Shown here piece after piece: positions 9,032 through 17,670 of a stretch of DNA of 64,000 nt (positions within the stretch are counted from its first letter, which is position 1; every line of letters starts with the position of its first letter). Source of the DNA: Pseudomonas sp. QTF5 (GTDB lineage: Bacteria; Pseudomonadota; Gammaproteobacteria; Pseudomonadales; Pseudomonadaceae); assembly GCF_000512695.2 (NCBI RefSeq), contig NZ_AZRW02000003.1, positions 192,667-256,666 on the forward strand, in the 5' to 3' direction. The translations under genes were made by a program, and so were the position numbers. The notes below the pieces were generated by a model. That model made no database searches. It worked only from the letters and a program-made list of their open reading frames with translations, and was not told the origin of the DNA.

Positions 9032-9883
9032 ATGCGCAGCCTGTCATCCATTTTGCATCTTGCCGTGTTGTCATTCGGGCTGGTGTTCAGCGTCGCCGCG
9101 TCGGCGGTCGAAGAAACGCAGCTGGTCGAGTCGATCAACGTTTACCGCAGCCAGGCGCAGCGCTGCGGCGGCCAGGCGTCTTCGGAGTTACCGCCGCTGG
9201 CGAGCGATCCGCGTCTGGTCCTGTCCGCCAACAGCATCGGCGACTTGCAGCAGGCTTTGGCCCGCGGGGCTTATCCGATGGTCAATGTGCAGGCGATCAG
9301 CTTGTCCGGCCCGCGTGATGCGCCGTCTGCCATGAAGGCGATTCAGGAGAGCTTCTGCCAAGTGGTGCTGGACCCGCAATTCGTCGACATCGGCGTCAGC
9401 CGCGATGGCCGTGAATGGCGCATCGTGCTGGCGCGTCCGCTGTTGACCGGGCGTTTGGGTGATTGGCAGGCGGAGGGACAGAAACTGCTTGAAGCGATGA
9501 ACAGTGCACGCGCTCAGACGCGCCTGTGCGGCACTCAAGCCTTTACCGCCACGACGCCTCTCGCCTGGAACGCCACCCTGGGCTCCGCGGCCGAGACCCA
9601 CAGCCGGGCCATGGCCAACAATAACTATTTCGATCACAAGGACCGCGACGGCCGCACACCGGGTGATCGGGCTGAACTGGCGGGTTACGCCGGTCAGCAG
9701 GTCGGTGAAAACATCGCCGCCGGGCAAGACACCGTGCGCAAGGTGGTCGATGGCTGGCTGGCCAGCCCGGGACATTGCGCCAACCTGATGAACCCACAAT
9801 TTCGCGAGCTGGGTGCGGCCTATGCAGTGGACCCGAAGAGTGATGCGGGCATCTATTGGACGGCGATGTTTGGTACGCCTTGA
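9032..9883 (+). CDS. CAP/SCP-like domain exported protein
   Basis: The 283-residue product starts with a signal peptide (HLAVLSFGLVFSVAASA). Its C-terminal half is a CAP domain: MNSARAQTRLCG, AETHSRAMANNNYFDH, VGENIAAGQ, VVDGWLASPGHCANLMNPQFRELG. The residues His-Glu-His typical of CAP clefts are present. The first half (about residues 30-140) looks like a weaker duplicated CAP-like region. The ATG at 9032 has an AAGGGAGA site upstream. Bacterial CAP proteins are secreted or periplasmic, and their biochemical activities are poorly defined, so function is left open. Confidence 0.85.
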   Translation: MRSLSSILHLAVLSFGLVFSVAASAVEETQLVESINVYRSQAQRCGGQASSELPPLASDPRLVLSANSIGDLQQALARGAYPMVNVQAISLSGPRDAPSAMKAIQESFCQVVLDPQFVDIGVSRDGREWRIVLARPLLTGRLGDWQAEGQKLLEAMNSARAQTRLCGTQAFTATTPLAWNATLGSAAETHSRAMANNNYFDHKDRDGRTPGDRAELAGYAGQQVGENIAAGQDTVRKVVDGWLASPGHCANLMNPQFRELGAAYAVDPKSDAGIYWTAMFGTP

Positions 9884-9918
9884 AGGCCTGAATCGCCCGT
9901 TGAAAAAGGAATCGTCAT

Positions 9919-11277
9919 TTGAATAAAGCCCCCTCCTCGACCGTCGAACAGGACCTGTCGAAACCTGAGGCCATCAGTCTGCGGGAAGCGTTCCTGTTCT
10001 GGCTGAAGCTCGGCTTCATCAGTTTCGGCGGGCCGGCCGGACAGATCTCGATCATGCACCAGGAGTTGGTGGAGCGCCGGCGCTGGATCTCGGAACGGCG
10101 TTTTCTACATGCCCTCAACTACTGCATGTTGCTGCCTGGGCCTGAAGCTCAGCAGCTGGCGACCTACATCGGTTGGCTGATGCACCGGACGTGGGGCGGC
10201 GTGATTGCCGGCGCGCTGTTTGTGCTGCCTTCGCTGTTCATCCTGATCGTGTTGTCCTGGGTGTACATCGCCTTTGGCGAAGTACCGGTGGTGGCCGGGC
10301 TTTTTTATGGGATCAAGCCGGCCGTGACCGCCATTGTGGTGCAGGCGGCTCACCGGATCGGCTCGCGGGCATTGAAGAACAACTGGCTGTGGGGGATCGC
10401 CGCGGCGTCATTCACGGCGATCTTCGTGTTCAATGTACCCTTCCCGTTGATTGTGCTGGGCGCCGCGATCATCGGTTATTTCGGCGGACGTCTGGCGCCT
10501 GAAAGGTTCCGCACCGGGGGCCACAGCGCTGCGAAAAAATCCTTCGGCCCGGCCTTGATCGACGACGACACTCCGACTCCCGAACACGCCCGTTTTAGTA
10601 GCTTTAGATTGCTGCGCCTGTTGCTGGTGGGTGCGGCCTTGTGGGTGTTGCCGATGGGCATTCTCACCGCACTGTTCGGCTGGGAAGGCACCCTCACCCA
10701 GATGGCCTGGTTCTTTACCAAAGCGGCATTGCTGACATTCGGCGGCGCGTATGCCGTGCTGCCTTATGTGTATCAGGGCGCTGTCGGTCACTATGGCTGG
10801 CTGACACCTACGCAGATGATCGATGGCCTGGCGCTCGGCGAAACGACTCCCGGGCCGCTGATCATGGTGGTGGCTTTCGTCGGCTTTATCGGCGCCTATG
10901 TTCAGCAGGTGTTCGGCCCCGATCATGTGTTCCTGGCTGGCGCCCTCGCTGCCACGCTGGTGACCTGGTTCACCTTCCTGCCTTCGTTTCTGTTCATCCT
11001 CGCCGGCGGCCCGTTGGTGGAGTCGACGCACAACGAACTCAGGCTCACCGCGCCGCTGACCGCGATTACCGCGGCGGTGGTCGGCGTGATTCTTAATCTG
11101 GCGTGTTTCTTCGGCTACCACGTGCTGTGGCCCAACGGCTTCAGCGGCCAACTCGACTGGCCTTCGGCGCTGATCGCCATTGCAGCGGCCATTGCCTTGT
11201 TCCGCTTCAAGCGGGGGGTGATCGAGGTACTGCTGGGTTGCGGGCTGATTGGGTTGGCGGTGCATCTGCTGCGCTAA
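9919..11277 (+). CDS. chrA: chromate transporter ChrA (CHR family efflux pump)
   Basis: The 452-residue membrane protein carries two homologous CHR domains. The N-terminal one contains FWLKLGFISFGGPAGQIS and LNYCMLLPGPEAQQLATYIG. The C-terminal one contains LLTFGGAYAVLPYVYQGAV and GLALGETTPGPLIMVVAFVG. This two-domain size is typical of ChrA, which exports chromate from the cytoplasm. The start is a TTG at 9919 with a GAAAAAGGA site. No chrB or chrR neighbour is seen, so resistance regulation is not evident, and sulfate or another oxyanion could be the natural substrate. Confidence 0.92.
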   Translation: MNKAPSSTVEQDLSKPEAISLREAFLFWLKLGFISFGGPAGQISIMHQELVERRRWISERRFLHALNYCMLLPGPEAQQLATYIGWLMHRTWGGVIAGALFVLPSLFILIVLSWVYIAFGEVPVVAGLFYGIKPAVTAIVVQAAHRIGSRALKNNWLWGIAAASFTAIFVFNVPFPLIVLGAAIIGYFGGRLAPERFRTGGHSAAKKSFGPALIDDDTPTPEHARFSSFRLLRLLLVGAALWVLPMGILTALFGWEGTLTQMAWFFTKAALLTFGGAYAVLPYVYQGAVGHYGWLTPTQMIDGLALGETTPGPLIMVVAFVGFIGAYVQQVFGPDHVFLAGALAATLVTWFTFLPSFLFILAGGPLVESTHNELRLTAPLTAITAAVVGVILNLACFFGYHVLWPNGFSGQLDWPSALIAIAAAIALFRFKRGVIEVLLGCGLIGLAVHLLR

Positions 11278-11278
11278 A

Positions 11279-11677
11279 TCAATGACCTTGCCGTTGCCTC
11301 TGTAGCTCAGTCTTCAGCCAGAGGCCGGCGGGTTGTACGCCTACCGGACAGCGCACTTCATAGGCGAGGCCACTCTTGCTGCTCTGGGTGGCCGCCAGCT
11401 CAATGAAGTCTTCTGCGCTGTTTACCTTGTCGTGTTCTTCAAGGTACTCCAGCTTCTTCTGCAGATGCGCCCGGGCCTGAGGGCCGAGGTATTCGCTGCC
11501 GTTGCGCACAAACCGGCATTCGCTGTGCTCGATAAAGTCCAGCAAGCCGTTTATTTCCTGAGTGGCCTGAGATGAGGTTTGTGCCTGGGCATTGAACGCC
11601 ATGACGGTCAGGCCGATACCCGCCGCGATCAGCCATTGGCTAAAGGTACGAGCGATGGATTCGGTCAGGGTTCGCAT
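11279..11677 (-). CDS. DUF5329-like exported small protein
   Basis: This 132-residue protein starts at the ATG at 11677 and has a signal peptide ending near AFNAQAQ. The mature part includes QEINGLLDFIEHSECRFVRN and ARAHLQKKLEYLEEHDKV, and resembles the uncharacterised DUF5329 family. Two cysteines could form a periplasmic disulfide. The gene ends two bases after chrA on the opposite strand, so the two are convergent. No function is known. Confidence 0.75.
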   Translation of the reverse strand: MRTLTESIARTFSQWLIAAGIGLTVMAFNAQAQTSSQATQEINGLLDFIEHSECRFVRNGSEYLGPQARAHLQKKLEYLEEHDKVNSAEDFIELAATQSSKSGLAYEVRCPVGVQPAGLWLKTELQRQRQGH

Positions 11678-11749
11678 GGTGATACCTCGCATGACCAACA
11701 GCCGATCAGAGCAGTGCCAACCACCGCTCTGAAGTCTGATGGATAGGTG

Positions 11750-11986
11750 TCAATCGTCGTCCCGGTCGTCATCATCGCGGTCCCGGTCGCGATAACGACG
11801 GCGCTCGTAATCGCGGTCGTCACGGCGATCATAGTCTCGATCATAGCCCCGATCATGGTCGCGACGGTATTCACGACGGTGATCATGATCCCGATCGTAC
11901 CTGTCTCCATCTTCCCAGTGAGGATAGCAACCTCCCAGCAGGAGAGTACTTGCAATGGTCAGGGTCATTATCGCGATGCGCTTCAT
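11750..11986 (-). CDS. small Asp/Arg-rich lipoprotein
   Basis: The 78-residue product has a lipoprotein signal peptide with lipobox LLGGC at residues 16-20. After cleavage nearly all residues are Asp, Arg, His or Tyr in alternating D/R tracts (RDHDRGYDRDYDRRDDRD). Such a low-complexity zwitterionic tail is probably disordered. It could bind metals or polyanions, or stick to the envelope, but there is no homology-based evidence. The frame is kept intact through a repetitive stretch, and the lipobox supports a real gene. Confidence 0.7.
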   Translation of the reverse strand: MKRIAIMTLTIASTLLLGGCYPHWEDGDRYDRDHDHRREYRRDHDRGYDRDYDRRDDRDYERRRYRDRDRDDDDRDDD

Positions 11987-12110
11987 TTGAACGTCCTAAA
12001 AGGTCAGGGCTGCGGGGATGAGGTGACGCTGGCGGCGAATTCAATTGCCGTGCGTTCAAACCCATCAATACGACCTTCCAACCGATCAATGATTCATTCA
12101 GCGCCTGGCC

Positions 12111-12347
12111 TTACAGCGTCCTTTGGCTGTTCCCGATGGTTTTCGCTTTTTCGATGACCCACTCCATCGCAGCCTCCATGTCCAGCAGATGCGGCGACGG
12201 GTGTTTGTCCTCGACGACGGCCGAGCCGTCGGGCCAATAGACGCCCATGAACATCTTCAGCGAACCGTCTCTCAATATCTCGGCCTTAACCTCAATCGTG
12301 CATCCGTTCGATAGCGTTTCCGAGTGGATCATGTGGCGCTCAGTCAT
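12111..12347 (-). CDS. conserved hypothetical small protein
   Basis: The ATG at 12347 follows a GGGAGGA ribosome site and gives 78 residues beginning MTERHMIHSETLSNGCTIEV. The sequence looks like a compact beta-alpha fold without membrane segments. It ends in EAAMEWVIEKAKTIG. Not recognised as a named family. It stands alone between a lipoprotein gene and a DeoR regulator on the same strand, with no operon evidence. Confidence 0.65.
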   Translation of the reverse strand: MTERHMIHSETLSNGCTIEVKAEILRDGSLKMFMGVYWPDGSAVVEDKHPSPHLLDMEAAMEWVIEKAKTIGNSQRTL

Positions 12348-12408
12348 GACTGCATTCCTCCCGTCGTAGCTATCAGCGTAAACCATGCAGCGCCGAGCGC
12401 GATGACGT

Positions 12409-13197
12409 TCAAGCGTCTATCTGCACCACCTCGATCCCCAATTTTTGATAATCCTCGACATTGCCCGAGGCCACGTGACGTTCGGTGATCAGCGTATGCA
12501 CGCGGTTGCAAGGCGCCACAACGAAGGGTTCCACCGCGCCCAGTTTGTCCGCAGTGGTGACGGCAATCACGTGGGAAGCGCTGGCGAGCATCGCCTGCTT
12601 CACCGGCACCTCATCGAAATGCAGCGAGCTGATGCCGACTTCCGGATGAATGGCGCAAACCCCGGTGAACACCAGATCGGCCTTGATGCCTTCGATCAAC
12701 CGCAGGGTTTCATGGCCGCCGGAAGACATCGTCGCGGGATTGAGCTGACCACCGGCGACGATCACCGTGATGCCTTTGTATTCAGCCAGGGTGATCGCGA
12801 TCATCGGCGACGCGGTGATGGCCGTGATGCAGATGTCAGCGGGCAGCGAGCGCGCGATCTGCAGCGTGGTGCTGCCGGAATCGAAAATCACGATCTGGCC
12901 GTTTTTGACCCGGCGTGCGGCGAGTTGGGCCAGCCGGGTTTTCACTTCATCGGTTTCGCCGACCCGGGTGAAGTAATCCTTGCCCGTGTCCTTGGGCCGC
13001 GGCAGCGCCCCGCCGTGTACCCGTTGCACCAGCCCTGCGCTGGCCAGCTCCGACAGATCCCGGCGAATGGTGTCTTCGGACACAGCGAAATGCTGGCTCA
13101 GTTCGGAGGCCACGACCTTGCCGTCGCGTTCGAGGATCAGCAGGATTTTTTGACGGCGCAGCTGCGGGAGTTCGGCGCTGGAGTGCTCAGCTTGCAT
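12409..13197 (-). CDS. DeoR/GlpR family transcriptional regulator
   Basis: The 262-residue protein has the DeoR N-terminal HTH (RRQKILLILERDGKVVASELSQHFAVSEDTIRRDL). Its sugar-phosphate-sensing C-terminal domain has IFDSGSTT and ITTADKLG-like motifs (VIAVTTADKLGAVEPF). The ATG at 13197 is the first start before the HTH. The family usually represses sugar or polyol catabolic genes and responds to a phosphorylated sugar. No sugar operon lies beside it, so the target is unknown. Confidence 0.9.
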   Translation of the reverse strand: MQAEHSSAELPQLRRQKILLILERDGKVVASELSQHFAVSEDTIRRDLSELASAGLVQRVHGGALPRPKDTGKDYFTRVGETDEVKTRLAQLAARRVKNGQIVIFDSGSTTLQIARSLPADICITAITASPMIAITLAEYKGITVIVAGGQLNPATMSSGGHETLRLIEGIKADLVFTGVCAIHPEVGISSLHFDEVPVKQAMLASASHVIAVTTADKLGAVEPFVVAPCNRVHTLITERHVASGNVEDYQKLGIEVVQIDA

Positions 13198-13295
13198 GGT
13201 TATGCCTGTTTTTGCTTGTTTGTGCGAGATTAGCCAAACAGCGGGATGAACACAACCGGCAGCAGAAGAAGAGAACTCATGCCAAGCGCAGAACC

Positions 13296-13385
13296 TGTGG
13301 GAGCGGGCTTGCTCGCGAAGGCGGCGGCACATCCAGCATTGATGTCGACTGACACACCGCTTTCGCGAGCAAGCCCGCTCCCACA
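13296..13385. repeat. REP doublet (REPIN)
   Basis: Inverted pair of the TGTGGGAGCGGGCTTGCTCG unit between the DeoR and LysR genes. The right flank (TTTAACTGAC) is a decayed form of the outer repeat seen in the extended REPINs. Confidence 0.9.
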
Positions 13386-13410
13386 TTGGATTGCATTTAA
13401 CTGACGTTAA

Positions 13411-14304
13411 TCACAACGCTTTCACGATGAACTCGCGCAACCATTGATGCGCAGGGTCGCGATGAGCGCGTTCGGGCCAGAGCATCGACATCTCGTAACC
13501 CGGGACTTCATGCGGAGGCTCAACCACTTCCAGCGCACGCGCATCGCGAACCAGCCGCGACGGCAGCATCGCCACCATGTCAGTGCTCTCAACCACCGAC
13601 CGGACAAACAGGAAATGGGGGACCGACAGCACCACCCGACGCGTCATGCCCATCTGCGTAAGCGCCTTGTCGGTAACACCCTGGAAGCCCCCGCCATCCG
13701 GCGACACGATCACCTGATCGAGTTCACAGAACTGCTCAAGTGTCGGTCGCTTTTTCAACTGCGGATGGCCAGCACGCCCCACCAACACATACCGCTCGGT
13801 AAACAACGCTCGACGCCGCAAGCCGAGGGGAGCGTCCTCGCTGGTGTGGAAAGCCAGGTCGATTGCCCCCTGCTCCGCTTGTCTGGCGATCTGTGACGGA
13901 ACCAGATCAAACACCGCCAGACGCGTGCCCGGTGCTGCCAAACGCAGCCCGGCCAACGCAGGCAAAACGATGGTCGACTCACCATAGTCGGATGCCATGA
14001 CATTCCACGTCTGCCGGGCCTCGGCGGGGTTGAAAGGACTGGCGGGCGACACGGCGCGCTCCAGGGCTTCCAGTGCCTGGCGCAACGGCTCGCGCAACTC
14101 ATCGGCCCTGGCCGTGGGCCGCATGCCCCGAGGCCCTGGCAGCAACAGTGGATCACCGAAAATGTCCCGCAACTTGGCGAGATGAACACTCACCGAAGGT
14201 TGAGACAAATTCAGGCGTTGCGCCGCACGGGTCACGTTGTGTTCCGAAAGCAAGACATCAAGGGTCAGCAGCAAGTTGATGTCCAGGCGTCGCAGATTAT
14301 TCAT
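13411..14304 (-). CDS. LysR family transcriptional regulator
   Basis: This 297-residue LysR-type regulator starts with RRLDINLLLTLDVLLSEHNVTRAAQRLNLSQPSVS, the winged HTH. A nodulation-type effector domain follows (SPDGGGFQGVTDKALTQMG). The ATG at 14304 is preferred to one at 14319. It is divergent from a flavodoxin-fold reductase gene with an 85-bp shared intergenic region that contains an inverted repeat. This strongly suggests it controls that reductase, perhaps in response to quinones or electrophiles (inference). Confidence 0.9.
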   Translation of the reverse strand: MNNLRRLDINLLLTLDVLLSEHNVTRAAQRLNLSQPSVSVHLAKLRDIFGDPLLLPGPRGMRPTARADELREPLRQALEALERAVSPASPFNPAEARQTWNVMASDYGESTIVLPALAGLRLAAPGTRLAVFDLVPSQIARQAEQGAIDLAFHTSEDAPLGLRRRALFTERYVLVGRAGHPQLKKRPTLEQFCELDQVIVSPDGGGFQGVTDKALTQMGMTRRVVLSVPHFLFVRSVVESTDMVAMLPSRLVRDARALEVVEPPHEVPGYEMSMLWPERAHRDPAHQWLREFIVKAL

Positions 14305-14317
14305 GGTAATACCTGGC

Positions 14318-14341
14318 ATATTGGTTATTCATTTCCAATAT
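14318..14341. promoter_or_regulatory. inverted repeat, candidate LysR operator
   Basis: ATATTGG (14318-14324) and CCAATAT (14335-14341) form a perfect 7-bp inverted repeat with a 10-bp spacer. It sits between the divergent LysR and reductase genes. The layout fits a LysR binding site (T-N11-A class), but no experimental support is implied. Confidence 0.5.
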
Positions 14342-14389
14342 ACCGGGCAACATCCGATTCTGCTGGCTCCTGACGTTGGAGACTCAGCC

Positions 14390-15223
14390 ATGAATGTTCT
14401 ACTCGTTTATGCCCATCCCGAACCCAAATCATTGAACGGCTCGCTCAAAGACTTTGCCGTCAAACGCTTGGAGGCTACCGGCCACCAGGTGCAGGTCTCC
14501 GATCTATACGCGATGGACTGGAAGGCCTCGCTGGATGCCGATGACAGTCCCGGCCGGCCAACCGACTCGCGGTTCGATCCTTCGCTGGACTCCAAGCGTG
14601 CCTTCGAAGAAGGCCGGCAAAGCCAGGACATCGCCCTCGAACAGGAAAAACTGCTCTGGGCCGATACCCTAATTCTGCAATTTCCGCTGTGGTGGTTCTC
14701 AATGCCGGCGATCCTCAAAGGCTGGGTGGAACGTGTCTACGCCTATGGGTTTGCCTATGGCGTAGGGGAACACTCCGATGCGCGCTGGGGCGACCGCTAT
14801 GGGGAAGGCACGCTGGCGGGCAAACGGGCGATGCTGATCGTCACAGCGGGTGGATGGGAATCTCATTACAGCCCCCGGGGCATCAATGGGCCCATCGATG
14901 ATCTGCTATTCCCGATTCAGCATGGCGTCCTGTTTTACCCCGGCTTCGACGTGCTGCCACCGTTCGTGATCTATCGGACCAGCCGCATGGATGAAGCGAG
15001 ATTTTCCACGACCTGCGACGCGCTTGGCCAACGGCTTGATGACCTCTGGAAGATCGCGCCGATTCCTTTCCGACCGCAAAATGCAGGGGCGTATGACATC
15101 CCGCAACTCACGTTGCGCGCCGAGATTGCTTCGAATCGGACTGGCTTTGCGGCTCACGTCAGAGAGGCAGAGCGCGATGAACCAGTCGCATGGGCGTCAT
15201 CCGCAAAAGCACGCGCCGTGTAG
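14390..15223 (+). CDS. NAD(P)H dehydrogenase (quinone), flavodoxin-like fold
   Basis: The 277-residue protein starts at the ATG at 14390 with MNVLLVYAHPEPKSLNGSL, the FMN/FAD-phosphate loop of the KefF/NQO1-like family. QFPLWWFSMPAILKGWVERV and TAGGWESHY complete the flavin pocket. It should be a cytoplasmic two-electron quinone reductase using NAD(P)H. Longer upstream starts overlap the regulator's start region and are rejected. It is divergent from its likely LysR regulator and followed by a hairpin terminator. Confidence 0.88.
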   Translation: MNVLLVYAHPEPKSLNGSLKDFAVKRLEATGHQVQVSDLYAMDWKASLDADDSPGRPTDSRFDPSLDSKRAFEEGRQSQDIALEQEKLLWADTLILQFPLWWFSMPAILKGWVERVYAYGFAYGVGEHSDARWGDRYGEGTLAGKRAMLIVTAGGWESHYSPRGINGPIDDLLFPIQHGVLFYPGFDVLPPFVIYRTSRMDEARFSTTCDALGQRLDDLWKIAPIPFRPQNAGAYDIPQLTLRAEIASNRTGFAAHVREAERDEPVAWASSAKARAV

Positions 15224-15250
15224 AACAAACTGGCTACCCGCGAATACGAA

Positions 15251-15273
15251 AAAGCCCGCACAAGGCGGGCTTT
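15251..15273 (+). terminator. hairpin terminator
   Basis: AAAGCCCGC and GCGGGCTTT pair perfectly over a 5-base loop 28 bp past the reductase stop codon. A-rich and T-rich flanks allow use in either direction. Confidence 0.7.
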
Positions 15274-15614
15274 GGAAATCGATGTAGGTGGCCAGCGCTG
15301 GTCTCTGGCTTACAAGGTTTATCGGGCCTCTCACAGAACAGTAATTGTTGCTTTGGGCTGTTCTGCCTCACACGGCATAAGGGCTGGATCTCAGCGCGGA
15401 GATCTTTCTAACCGTGTACCCTTGGGAGCGCGCCCCACGCTTCCTCGCTATCCCTTTGCGCATCAGTCTGCGTCTTCACCTACAGCTTCAGAATAGCAAA
15501 TCATTCGAGGCCTGGGTCGGGCTTTTTAGACCGATTCTTTTCCAAGGGAACAGTGGGAGGATTGAACAATTCTAATGGCGCGCGCCCTCACCACAATGGC
15601 TCTCTTCTTTCCCT
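15274..15614. other. structured intergenic region, no clear gene
   Basis: About 340 bp without a recognised gene. Perfect stems occur in series: CAGAACAG/CTGTTCTG (15334-15341 with 15358-15365), then ACACGG/CCGTGT (15370-15375 with 15412-15417) enclosing GATCTC/GAGATC (15387-15392 with 15399-15404). A 74-codon frame (15272-15496) covers the area but has no recognisable product. It could be a structured RNA or a decayed element. Confidence 0.4.
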
Positions 15615-16943
15615 CTACGGGTGAAATTTCCCACTCGGCCCCGCACCCGTTTTTGTTGTGCGAAAAATCTTATAGCCCACCGTCTGCCTGGCTGACGTCA
15701 TATCGACATCGATCACCATGACATTGGAGTGATTACCGTAAAAGGAATCCGGATCGACACTCGACAGCGTGGAAATTCCATTAGGCAGGGTGTGCGAGTG
15801 GTTCATGTTGTAGATCTGCTCAGGCCTTATGTTGGGGGTGTACTGGTTTATGGGGCTGGACATCAACTCATTGATCACCGTGCTTTTCTCGCCGCGCGAA
15901 ACCTCCAGCGTGGCGTGATAAGAGGTGTGCATATCGCCCGTCAGGAAGGTCAGGCGTGACACGTTTGTTTCAAGGACATGCTCAAGGATGCGGCTTCGCT
16001 GCTCCTCGAAAGCAGGGTCCGACCATTTGTCACCTTCGGAGTTTTTCACCACCCCCACGAACGGCACGCTGGTGACAACGAACTTCAGGTCGTCACGGTA
16101 ACGCGACAGCCAGCGCAACAGATCGTCTTCCTGGACCTCATCGAGCAAACGCCTTTGCGCCGTGCTGCGGTAGTAACGGGTGTCCATGACGAAGAACTTC
16201 ACCGCGCCGTAGTTGAACTCGTAGTGGTAATGATGCTCGACATGACGGCTCGAAGGGTTGTGCGAATGCTGAAACTCCCAATACGCCTTGATGGCGGCAT
16301 TCGCCAACGCTTGCGTGGACGAACCGGTGGCCGTGTCGAAGTTGTTGATCAGTTCATGGTCGTCAAGAATCATGTAATGCGACAACTCTGTCAGCGTCCG
16401 GCGCGCGGGCACACAGTCCTCCCAGGCATCCAGATACTTGTCACGAAAGAACTGCACATCGATGGAAGGCTGGCGCGGAATGTCCGAGTAAATCTGGTCG
16501 CCACAATGAATCATGAAGCGTGCGTCATTGTTTTTGGCCACACGAGAAATCTCGACCCAGGCACGGTCGGGTCTCTCCAGTATCCCGAGCGAGTGCAGAT
16601 TGCAGGAGCCGAGCACGAAAGAGAATGATCCGGTCAGCTCTACCGCGGGAAAGGTGCGAAAACGCCCTTCGGTATAGGCATCACGAACTCGCTCATCGGG
16701 TGCCGCACCGCGGGTCTTGCCGAAGGCCACCTTCACGGTATACGGCGTATCGGGATTGAGCTTTTTCCACTCTAAAACGCCCGTATAGAACTCCATCGGC
16801 TGGGCATCGAGTATCTTGGTGGGGCCTGTCGCATTGTTGTCGCAATCCACTACATCAACAAAGGCCACCGGCCAACGCTCGCTGGCGCGTACCCAGACTT
16901 TGATCGACGTTTCGGTGGTATGACCAAGAATGAGCCGTGCCAT
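15615..16943 (-). CDS. PhoD-like alkaline phosphatase family protein
   Basis: The 442-residue protein has an N-terminal fibronectin-like domain (to about residue 105) and a PhoD metallophosphatase domain. Key motifs are FVLGSCN, MIHCGDQIYSD, MILDDHELINNFD and FLTGDMHTS, which supply the metal-binding residues. Unlike classical PhoD it has no Tat signal peptide (it starts MARLILGHTTETSIKVW), so a cytoplasmic location is predicted. It is probably a phosphodiesterase or phosphatase of unknown substrate. The gene stands alone, and a terminator lies upstream of it, between it and the VOC gene. Confidence 0.85.
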   Translation of the reverse strand: MARLILGHTTETSIKVWVRASERWPVAFVDVVDCDNNATGPTKILDAQPMEFYTGVLEWKKLNPDTPYTVKVAFGKTRGAAPDERVRDAYTEGRFRTFPAVELTGSFSFVLGSCNLHSLGILERPDRAWVEISRVAKNNDARFMIHCGDQIYSDIPRQPSIDVQFFRDKYLDAWEDCVPARRTLTELSHYMILDDHELINNFDTATGSSTQALANAAIKAYWEFQHSHNPSSRHVEHHYHYEFNYGAVKFFVMDTRYYRSTAQRRLLDEVQEDDLLRWLSRYRDDLKFVVTSVPFVGVVKNSEGDKWSDPAFEEQRSRILEHVLETNVSRLTFLTGDMHTSYHATLEVSRGEKSTVINELMSSPINQYTPNIRPEQIYNMNHSHTLPNGISTLSSVDPDSFYGNHSNVMVIDVDMTSARQTVGYKIFRTTKTGAGPSGKFHP

Positions 16944-17077
16944 CTGATTTCCTCCTGAAACCTGAGCAGCAGTTCAGTCGATAAATCAGTATTGCGCTAC
17001 TAAGACAGCAAATCCGCCGCGTAGACGGGAAAACCGGCTACCGGTGTGTAAGGGATAACGCGCACCGTCCAAACGTA

Positions 17078-17105
17078 AAAAACCCGCACTGAGTTGCGGG
17101 TTTTT
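17078..17105 (+). terminator. bidirectional hairpin terminator
   Basis: AACCCGCA and TGCGGGTT pair over a 6-base loop with A and T runs on either side. It lies between the divergent PhoD-like and VOC genes, so its partner transcript is unclear. Confidence 0.75.
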
Positions 17106-17185
17106 CTGTTTGAATCAGTCAAGCGAGTTGCCTCCAACTTCTGCTAGATTTGCCAGCCCAATGGCACGACAAGGAATGTTCGCAC

Positions 17186-17578
17186 ATGAAATTCGGCTAC
17201 CTGATCATCTACGTCCCGGACGTCCCCACCTCACTGCAATTCTTTGAAACAGCGTTCGGAATCACCACCCGATTCCTCCACGAATCCAACACCTACGGCG
17301 AACTCGAAACAGGGGACACTGCTCTGGCCTTCGCCGCCGACGAACTCGCGGCGATGAACTTCAGTACGGGTCACATCTCGGCCCACGCCTCTGTCAAACC
17401 ATTGGGTATGGAAGTTGGTCTAGTGACCGACGACGTCGCCGCCGCCCACGCCAAAGCGCTGAACGCCGGCGCCACCGAAATAGCCGCCCCGCTCATCAAA
17501 CCCTGGGGGCAAACCATCTCCTACGTTCGCTGCCCGGATGGCACGCTGGTGGAGCTTTGCACTCCAGTTCAGGCTTGA
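17186..17578 (+). CDS. VOC family (glyoxalase/dioxygenase-fold) protein
   Basis: The 130-residue protein has the vicinal-oxygen-chelate fold: MKFGYLIIYVPDVPTSLQFFETAFG at the start and WGQTISYVRCPDGTLVELCTP at the end. The metal ligands typical of glyoxalase I are only partly present, so substrate binding without catalysis is possible. The ATG at 17186 has an AAGGAATG site upstream. There is no operon partner. Confidence 0.88.
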   Translation: MKFGYLIIYVPDVPTSLQFFETAFGITTRFLHESNTYGELETGDTALAFAADELAAMNFSTGHISAHASVKPLGMEVGLVTDDVAAAHAKALNAGATEIAAPLIKPWGQTISYVRCPDGTLVELCTPVQA

Positions 17579-17603
17579 GCGACAGGCAAACAAAGGAGTA
17601 TCG

Positions 17604-17670
17604 AAACACCGGGACAGTCCACAATTTCAAAAATCGTTGAATGGAAAAATTGTGGTCTGTCCCGGTATTT
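17604..17670. repeat. 24-bp inverted repeat, MITE-like hairpin
   Basis: Arms at 17604-17627 and 17647-17670 match at 22 of 24 positions around a 19-bp centre. The core is ACCGGGACAG. The element lies just after the VOC stop codon and about 70 bp before the left arm of the IS-like element. It resembles a small non-autonomous palindromic element more than a terminator, because there is no T-run. Confidence 0.6.

Noticed and set aside
8842..9138. N-terminal extension of the SleB-type hydrolase
   Set aside because: The signal peptide begins at the inner ATG at 8841, and the extension overlaps the CAP gene's upstream region.
15272..15496. 74-codon frame as a protein gene
   Set aside because: No recognisable family, start codon or ribosome site, and the region is dominated by perfect stems.
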